Shown here: positions 56,864-64,000 of the stretch, in pieces
Position numbering within the stretch: the stretch's first letter is position 1
Layout of the letters: every line of letters begins with the position of its first letter
Origin: Candidatus Competibacter denitrificans Run_A_D11
Lineage (GTDB): Bacteria > Pseudomonadota > Gammaproteobacteria > Competibacterales > Competibacteraceae
DNA: 64,000 nt
Assembly: GCF_001051235.1 (NCBI RefSeq)
Contig: NZ_CBTJ020000020.1
Span: forward strand, 1-64,000
Direction: 5' to 3'
Program-made: the position numbers and the translations under genes
Notes under the pieces: model-generated
Databases searched by the model: none
Seen by the model: the letters and a program-made list of their open reading frames with translations, nothing else
Told to the model about the DNA's origin: nothing

Positions 56864-57865
56864 ATGGATTTACGAACCACTTACATGGGGATGGAACTGA
56901 AGCATCCCATCGTCGCGTCGGCCTCACCGCTGAGCGGGACTGTCGCCAACATTAAGCGCCTGGAAGATGCCGGCGCCTCGGCCGTCGTTATGTTCTCGCT
57001 GTTCGAGGAGCAGTTGAAACATGAGAGCGCCGCGCTGGAGCACCTGATGACCGCTGGCACCGAGAGCTTCGCCGAATCGCTGAGCTATTTTCCAGAAGTG
57101 GACGACTATACGGTCGGCCCGGACAATTATCTGGATTTGTTACGGCGGGCATCTGAGGCCGTGGATATCCCTATTTTCGGTAGCTTGAACGGCATCACCA
57201 ACACCGGCTGGATTGAGTACGCGCAGTTGATGCAGCAGGCGGGGGCTAAGGGTATCGAACTGAATATTTATTATATCCCCGCCGATCTGACTACCAGTGG
57301 CCGTGAAGTTGAGGAACGCTACGTCGAGATCGTCAAAGGGGTGAAGGCGGCAGTGACGGTGCCGGTGGCGGTCAAGCTGAGTCCGTTTTTCAGTGCTATT
57401 GGCTCAATGGCCAAGAAGCTGGATGACGCTGGGGCCGATGCGCTGGTGCTGTTTAACCGATTCTATCAGCCGGATTTTGATCTGGATAAGCTGGATGTAG
57501 CGCCGAATCTGAGCCTCAGCACATCTGAAGAGATTCGCCTGCCACTGCTGTGGATCGCCGTGCTGTACGGGCGGCTGCGGGCTTCACTGGGTGCGACGCG
57601 GGGCGTGCATACACCGGTTGACGTGGTGAAGTATCTGATGGCCGGCGCAGATGTGGTGATGACCACTTCGGCCTTGCTGAAGAACGGCATCGATTACATG
57701 ACGACGCTGCATGATGGTTTGCAGGCTTGGATGGAAATGCATCACTATGTGTCGGTCGCGCAGATGAAAGGCTCGATGAGCCAGCAGAACGTCACCGATC
57801 CGACCGCTTTCGAGCGCGCTAATTACATCAAGACGCTGGAAAGTTATAAGGGTGATTACATGTGA
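56864..57865 (+). CDS. Dihydroorotate dehydrogenase-like FMN protein
   Basis: A 333-residue TIM-barrel flavoprotein of the DHOD superfamily (N-P-I-like start M-E-L-K-H-P-I-V-A-S-A-S-P-L-S, then I-F-G-S-L-N-G and V-A-V-K-L-S-P-F-F). Proteins of this type commonly sit directly downstream of PFOR genes and are annotated DHOD-like without proof of dihydroorotate oxidation. Position suggests a redox role tied to PFOR rather than pyrimidine synthesis. AAGGAAA precedes the ATG. A terminator closes the three-gene unit. Confidence 0.85.
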   Translation: MDLRTTYMGMELKHPIVASASPLSGTVANIKRLEDAGASAVVMFSLFEEQLKHESAALEHLMTAGTESFAESLSYFPEVDDYTVGPDNYLDLLRRASEAVDIPIFGSLNGITNTGWIEYAQLMQQAGAKGIELNIYYIPADLTTSGREVEERYVEIVKGVKAAVTVPVAVKLSPFFSAIGSMAKKLDDAGADALVLFNRFYQPDFDLDKLDVAPNLSLSTSEEIRLPLLWIAVLYGRLRASLGATRGVHTPVDVVKYLMAGADVVMTTSALLKNGIDYMTTLHDGLQAWMEMHHYVSVAQMKGSMSQQNVTDPTAFERANYIKTLESYKGDYM

Positions 57866-57890
57866 CCGACTGCCATTTCGTGTGATGGTG

Positions 57891-57922
57891 AAAAAGGGAC
57901 TGCGAGAGCGGTCCCTTTTTTT
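57891..57922 (+). terminator. Terminator of the PFOR operon
   Basis: A 10-bp stem (AAAAAGGGAC with GTCCCTTTTT) around a 10-nt loop, ending in seven T. It starts 25 nt after the DHOD-like stop. Confidence 0.9.
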
Positions 57923-57987
57923 AAGGGTAAGAGCAACCGGCCAATTTAGGCTCACTCATTTGTTGGAGCGTTGAGACTTTTATGTAA

Positions 57988-58188
57988 GTGTGCTTGCAAC
58001 AACTGGCTCTGGCTGTATTGAATTCGTTGGGAATCCAAATGGCCGTATTTGATGAGCAGGGCGTTATTTTGTACGTCAATCGCTCTTGGATCAGCTTTGG
58101 CCAGTCTAATGGACTAGACAGCGATGATCAGCGGATCGGTAGGAGCTACTGTAATCGTGGCGAGATGGGAATAGCGAATATGGCTTGA
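57988..58188 (+). pseudogene. Truncated PAS-domain fragment
   Basis: A 66-codon frame beginning at a GTG with no clear Shine-Dalgarno. Residues ~10-50 (L-N-S-L-G-I-Q-M-A-V-F-D-E-Q-G-V-I-L-Y-V-N-R-S-W-I-S-F) read as the first half of a PAS domain of the kind found in sensor kinases and diguanylate cyclases. The frame stops before the PAS core is complete and no downstream remainder is seen before the convergent gene. It is most likely the remnant of a deleted sensor gene; a small functional protein is less likely. Confidence 0.5.
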
Positions 58189-58207
58189 GTTACCGGGGAT
58201 TAAGCGA

Positions 58208-59017
58208 TTAACCCTTATAACCGTCTGAAATCAAATAAATTTTCTTGGCCGATACCGATTCTGTCGTAATCTGCTGAACCAAGCCGCTGAGAGCCGCTTC
58301 CTTGGCGTCGATATACCAATCGTCATCACCAAAAACCGAGCGTTCAATCCGCGCTGTTTCGATTCGCATACAGCTATTCAATATATTCAGTACGCTTTCC
58401 TGTTGAAGATTGATTTTTTTCGATACCGCAGCCAGTTTGCCCGGCGAATAGCCGCTTAGACTCCATTTGACCGAGTGAATGGTAAAGATCGAACGCGGAT
58501 GCGCATATCGCCGACTGCCAAGGCAATACAAATGGACCGCAGCCGACTCAACCTGATTAACGTTATAAGTCGTTATAGTGATTGGTAGCGGTTTGAGGAG
58601 GTTGTAGGCAGAAATGGAATAGCTTGGGTCGCCGCCCGTGCTATTCATATTAATGCGGAAATGAGTTTCGCCATTGGCGGTTTCCGCCAAAATCGTTTTG
58701 ACGAGAAAGCCGATATTGGCCGCGTCGATACTGCCAAAGTAATTGATTAAAATGGGTCTGTCCGTAATACCGCCCTGACTTTTTTGTTCAGCGAGTGGCC
58801 CTTTCACTCCATCTTGGACGGCCACATTAGAAGCGGCGCTTTGCTTATTAGCTAAGGAATCGGCTGGAGTACTCAGTTCTTTGGCCGACCCGCTACCGGT
58901 AATGGTTTTTGCCGCTTCAAGATCACCATTGGAAGGAGTATGAGAGCAGGCTGTGATGAGGCAGGCAACGACTAGCCCGATAAGCGATGCGGTGGTTTTA
59001 TCGGGCGTCGTGCTGAT
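58208..59017 (-). CDS. ClpP-fold lipoprotein (COG3904-like)
   Basis: A predicted 269-residue protein. The C-terminal ~190 residues have the ClpP/crotonase fold: I-N-M-N-S-T-G-G-D-P, a nucleophile-like Ser in V-E-S-A-A-V, and His in F-T-I-H-S-V. Upstream the same frame encodes a lipoprotein signal peptide with lipobox L-I-T-A-C and a Ser/Thr/Ala linker. There is no ATG, GTG or TTG start for this part. The best candidate is an ATC at 59017 preceded 8 nt by AGGGGGG. Otherwise the GTG at 58825 (no Shine-Dalgarno) gives a 205-residue form without signal. If exported, it would be a periplasmic or outer-membrane serine-protease-like protein. Confidence 0.6.
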   Translation of the reverse strand: MSTTPDKTTASLIGLVVACLITACSHTPSNGDLEAAKTITGSGSAKELSTPADSLANKQSAASNVAVQDGVKGPLAEQKSQGGITDRPILINYFGSIDAANIGFLVKTILAETANGETHFRINMNSTGGDPSYSISAYNLLKPLPITITTYNVNQVESAAVHLYCLGSRRYAHPRSIFTIHSVKWSLSGYSPGKLAAVSKKINLQQESVLNILNSCMRIETARIERSVFGDDDWYIDAKEAALSGLVQQITTESVSAKKIYLISDGYKG

Positions 59018-59070
59018 GGGCGCTACCCCCCTAAGTGGGCTAGGGGAGGTAGGGTGGGAGCGATAAAAGT

Positions 59071-61093
<2,023 letters not shown>

Positions 61094-62665
61094 ATGAGCG
61101 ACCCTGATCCCCTGATCAATGCAGTTAAAAGAGCGCAACGCTTCTCCAAACCGTCTTTGCCGTCGCTCCCGCCGCAGTGGGGGCGTTGGGCAGGCTTCGC
61201 CTTAAGTAGCGGTTTCTTGGTTTTTCTAGTCCTCTTCGTCTGGGTGTTTTGCCGAATCGAGCCGGGTTCGGGCGAAATTGCAATTTTGATCCATAAAAAC
61301 GGCGATGACTTACCGCCAGGCGCGATCATTGCGCTGCAACCGCAGCAAAAAGGTATTCAATTCGACGTATTACCCGAAGGCCGTTATTTCCGTAATCCTT
61401 ACACTTGGGGCTGGGAGATCGGCAAGATCACTGATATTCCAGCGGGCAAGTTGGCCGTATTAACTCGTTTATACGGCAATGAGTTACCCTCAGGCGAGAT
61501 CGTTGCCGCCGGAGATTGCGCCAAAAGCAGCCCAGAGGATGCTAAGGGCATTGTGGCCACTGTGCTGGGTCCCGGCAAATACCGGATCAATCCCTACGCT
61601 TGCAGTGTTCAACTCTTTGACGCCCTTTCGATCCGGCCCGGCGCCGTCGGGGTGGTGACTTCGCTGACGGGGCGGGATGTGCTAGACGGCAAGCTGCCTG
61701 CTGAGGCCCGTAACACCTATCTGGTCGGCGAGCGCATGAAAGGGGTGGCTCCAGAGGTGCTGGACCCTGGCAGCTACTATTTAAATCCTTATCTCTACCA
61801 TGTGGTGGAAGTCACTCTGCAAAGCCAGCGCTTCGTGCTTGGCGGCGAGGACGCCATTAGTTTCTCAACGCTGGACGGTTTTAATGTGCAGGTTGAAGGC
61901 ACCCTCGAATTTAGCATTGATCGCAACAAAGCGGCGCTCATTACCCACCAAATCGGCGATATGGACGATGTACTGAAAAAGCTGATCCTGCCACGGGCGC
62001 GAGGCTTCAGCCGGATTGAGGGTAGCAAGCATCCAGCGATCAATTTCATCATCGGCGAGACCCGCCAGCAATTTCAGGACAATTTGGAACAGCACCTGCG
62101 CCAGAATGCCCAACACTGGGGGGTAGCGATCAAGTCCGTGTTGATTCGCAATATCGTCACACCCGACGCCATCGCCAGCATTATTCGTGACCGTGAGGTT
62201 AGCGTGCAAAATGCCCGCAAGTTCGAGCAGCAGATTGAACAAGCGCGTTCCTTAGCCGAATTGACCCGGCAAGAAATGCTGGCCCAGCAAAATCAAGAAA
62301 AGGTCGCGGCGGAAACCAGCCGTATCCAAGCCGTGATTCGGGCGCAACAGGATCTTGCGGTCAAACTGACGGCGGCCAATCAGGAATTAGAAGTCGCCAA
62401 GCTGGAAGATCAGGCCGCCGCCGCCCAAGCAGAGGCGATAATGGCGAAGGCGCAGGCGGAACGGGACGTGATCGGCTGGACTAATAAAGCGCAGGCGGAG
62501 GTGATCACCGCACAGGTGCGGGCATTCAAGACCGGCATGAATCTGGCTCGTTACGCCTTCTATCAAAAGTTGGGGCCGCGTATCGGCTCGTTGCTCGGCA
62601 GCGATGCGCCCGACAGCTTCGGCGGGCTGTTCCAACCCTATCTGCCGAAGGAGGCCAAACCATGA
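61094..62665 (+). CDS. SPFH/band-7 domain membrane protein, first of pair
   Basis: A 523-residue protein with one N-terminal membrane segment (about 33-57) and a long soluble part. It has repeated G-x-Y-x-x-N-P-Y units (about 95-240), an SPFH core (about 225-390: L-D-G-F-N-V-Q-V-E-G-T-L-E-F ... I-R-D-R-E-V) and a coiled coil rich in Glu, Gln and Ala (about 380-470), as in flotillin/prohibitin proteins that oligomerise on the inner membrane. The stop overlaps the next start (ATGA), so both are probably made in fixed ratio and co-assemble. Confidence 0.85.
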   Translation: MSDPDPLINAVKRAQRFSKPSLPSLPPQWGRWAGFALSSGFLVFLVLFVWVFCRIEPGSGEIAILIHKNGDDLPPGAIIALQPQQKGIQFDVLPEGRYFRNPYTWGWEIGKITDIPAGKLAVLTRLYGNELPSGEIVAAGDCAKSSPEDAKGIVATVLGPGKYRINPYACSVQLFDALSIRPGAVGVVTSLTGRDVLDGKLPAEARNTYLVGERMKGVAPEVLDPGSYYLNPYLYHVVEVTLQSQRFVLGGEDAISFSTLDGFNVQVEGTLEFSIDRNKAALITHQIGDMDDVLKKLILPRARGFSRIEGSKHPAINFIIGETRQQFQDNLEQHLRQNAQHWGVAIKSVLIRNIVTPDAIASIIRDREVSVQNARKFEQQIEQARSLAELTRQEMLAQQNQEKVAAETSRIQAVIRAQQDLAVKLTAANQELEVAKLEDQAAAAQAEAIMAKAQAERDVIGWTNKAQAEVITAQVRAFKTGMNLARYAFYQKLGPRIGSLLGSDAPDSFGGLFQPYLPKEAKP

Positions 62666-64000
62666 ATCGGATTGGGCTGATCGTCGGCTTGGTGGCGGCG
62701 CTGGTGGGGAGCTGGTTGCTGTGGCAATGGGGCTTCTGCCGATTTTACGTGGTTCCCGGTTTTATGGCGGTCGTCACCGCCAAAAGCGGTGAGATATTGC
62801 CCCCAGGGCAAATTCTCGCCAAGCCGGGCCAGCGTGGTATTCAAGAACAGGTGTTGGGCGAGGGTCGGCATTTTCTCAATCCGTGGCAGTACGACTATAA
62901 GATCATGCCAGTGATTGCGATTCCGCCTGGCAAGGTTGGAGTCGTCACTTCCAAAGTGGGCGCTGACTTGCCACCCGGTGAATTTTTGGCCGAAGCGGGC
63001 CAGAAGGGCATCTGGCGCGGTGTGTTGGGGCCGGGTAAGCATCGGTTGAATCCGTTCGGTTATCAGATCGATATCGTCGATGCGATCAGCATTCCAGTGG
63101 GTTATGTGGGCGTCGTGACCAGCCTGTCCGGTAAACAGACCACGCCGGATGCCTTTGCAGGCCCTGGTGAAAAGGGAGTGCGCCGCGATGTCCTGCAACC
63201 GGGTTTGTATTACGTCAATCCAAAGGAATTGCAGGTCGATCTGCTGGAAATCGGCGTTAATCAGGTATCGCTGCTGGGTAAGACCGGCGGTGAAGTGATT
63301 ACCAAGGGGAAAATGGCTTCGCAGAATGTGGCGATGGAGAATCTACAGAAGCGGGCCTTGGCTGAGCAGATGGAAAAGCGAATGGATTATGTAGCGCAAC
63401 AGCGGGTGCAGGAATCGGTCAGCGATAAGCCACAGTTGGAAAGCAGCATGATGCGCGGCACGGCGCGCGCCAAGCAGGCGGCGGCTGCCGCGCCAAATCA
63501 GCAGAGTCCGCAACCGAGTCCAGCAAAACCGCAACTACCGCCGGATGCCAGCCACGTCTTGAGTCTGAATCAGTTTGTTGAATTCCCATCCCGCGATGGC
63601 TTTGAGATCAGTCTGGATATGACGGTAGAGTTTGAATTTCTACCGGAGCAGATCGCCTGGATTTATCAAAGTTACGGCGACTTACCCGCAGTGGTCGATA
63701 AGATCATCATGCCGCAAATTCTATCGGTATCACGGCTTAAAGGGTCGGCGTATCGGGCCAAGGATTTTATTGTTGGCGAGGGGCGGGAGAAATTTCAAAA
63801 CGATCTCACCGAAGCCCTGGCGAAGGCTATTGAGGAGAAACATATCATTGTTCATGATGCACTGATTCGCCACGTCAATGTGTCTGATCAAATTCTCGAC
63901 CCGATTCAACAAGCCAGCATTGCGATTGAACAGGATCTGACTAATAAGGAAAAGCAGAACACGGCGCGTAAACAAGCGGAATTGAATACGGAGTTGGGGT
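62662..64000 (+). CDS. SPFH/band-7 domain membrane protein, second of pair (3' truncated by window)
   Basis: The first 446 codons of a paralogue of the preceding gene; the frame runs open to the window edge. It has an N-terminal membrane segment (about 6-27), G-x-H-F-L-N-P-W and G-K-H-R-L-N-P-F repeats, a Gln/Pro/Ala-rich linker near residues 270-290, and an SPFH core starting at about 310 (R-D-G-F-E-I-S-L-D-M-T-V-E-F). The long linker between the repeats and the SPFH core distinguishes it from its partner. The start overlaps the upstream stop by 4 nt. Confidence 0.85.
   Translation, partial: MNRIGLIVGLVAALVGSWLLWQWGFCRFYVVPGFMAVVTAKSGEILPPGQILAKPGQRGIQEQVLGEGRHFLNPWQYDYKIMPVIAIPPGKVGVVTSKVGADLPPGEFLAEAGQKGIWRGVLGPGKHRLNPFGYQIDIVDAISIPVGYVGVVTSLSGKQTTPDAFAGPGEKGVRRDVLQPGLYYVNPKELQVDLLEIGVNQVSLLGKTGGEVITKGKMASQNVAMENLQKRALAEQMEKRMDYVAQQRVQESVSDKPQLESSMMRGTARAKQAAAAAPNQQSPQPSPAKPQLPPDASHVLSLNQFVEFPSRDGFEISLDMTVEFEFLPEQIAWIYQSYGDLPAVVDKIIMPQILSVSRLKGSAYRAKDFIVGEGREKFQNDLTEALAKAIEEKHIIVHDALIRHVNVSDQILDPIQQASIAIEQDLTNKEKQNTARKQAELNTELG

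Overview
The window is a 64 kb stretch of a moderately GC-rich gammaproteobacterial chromosome. YcgL, the pcnB-folK-panB-panC and aroK-aroB runs, MlaA, ParC, MaeB, class I fumarase and UbiU/UbiV all point that way. The gene mix (pyruvate:ferredoxin oxidoreductase, O2-independent ubiquinone genes, Gld-type ABC genes, a GH94 phosphorylase) would suit a facultatively anaerobic lineage such as the Competibacter group, but that placement is a guess from gene content. Almost everything is housekeeping DNA. No phage, insertion sequence or CRISPR array was found.

Layout. 1-6.5 kb: 3' end of a 5S rRNA and its terminator, rpmB-rpmG, an acyl desaturase, a four-gene Gld-like ABC cassette and mutM. 6.5-12.2 kb: a secreted protein of unknown function paired with a cyclic-nucleotide-binding protein, mlaA, a DUF2007 protein, an LpxL-type acyltransferase, an orphan TAXI binding protein and a small HicBA pair beside tRNA-Glu. 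12.5-16.3 kb: pcnB-folK-panB-panC and tRNA-Thr. 16.4-26.3 kb: an HSP90-like ATPase, a GH94 phosphorylase, a DJ-1/PfpI protein and a large secreted PASTA/beta-propeller protein with a structured leader. 26.6-30.5 kb: aroK-aroB, then hemE-NUDIX-CBS on the other strand. 31-41.8 kb: a CheZ-like protein, maeB and fumarase (divergent), an A+T-richer trio ending in a CorA-like protein, an aminotransferase with YcgL, carbonic anhydrase and Uma2. 41.9-49.8 kb: purH-purD-ubiU-ubiV, parC and msrQ.

The most unusual element is at 49.78-50.03 kb. Two tandem minus-strand units each have a TTGACG / 18-nt / TATACT-like promoter, a 5' hairpin, a shared core carrying an anti-Shine-Dalgarno sequence, and a strong terminator. 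They look like duplicated ~80-nt small RNA genes lying between a quinone-oxidoreductase-like gene and msrQ.

The last 13 kb holds a likely operon for anaerobic pyruvate oxidation (GltD-like NAD(P)H/Fe-S oxidoreductase, PFOR, DHOD-like protein). It is followed by a PAS remnant, a ClpP-fold lipoprotein that lacks a canonical start codon, phosphoglucomutase, and two overlapping SPFH/band-7 membrane proteins, the second cut by the window edge. Several genes concern carbon flow: malic enzyme, fumarase, PFOR, phosphoglucomutase and the beta-glucan phosphorylase. Others concern envelope maintenance: MlaA, LpxL, desaturase and SPFH.
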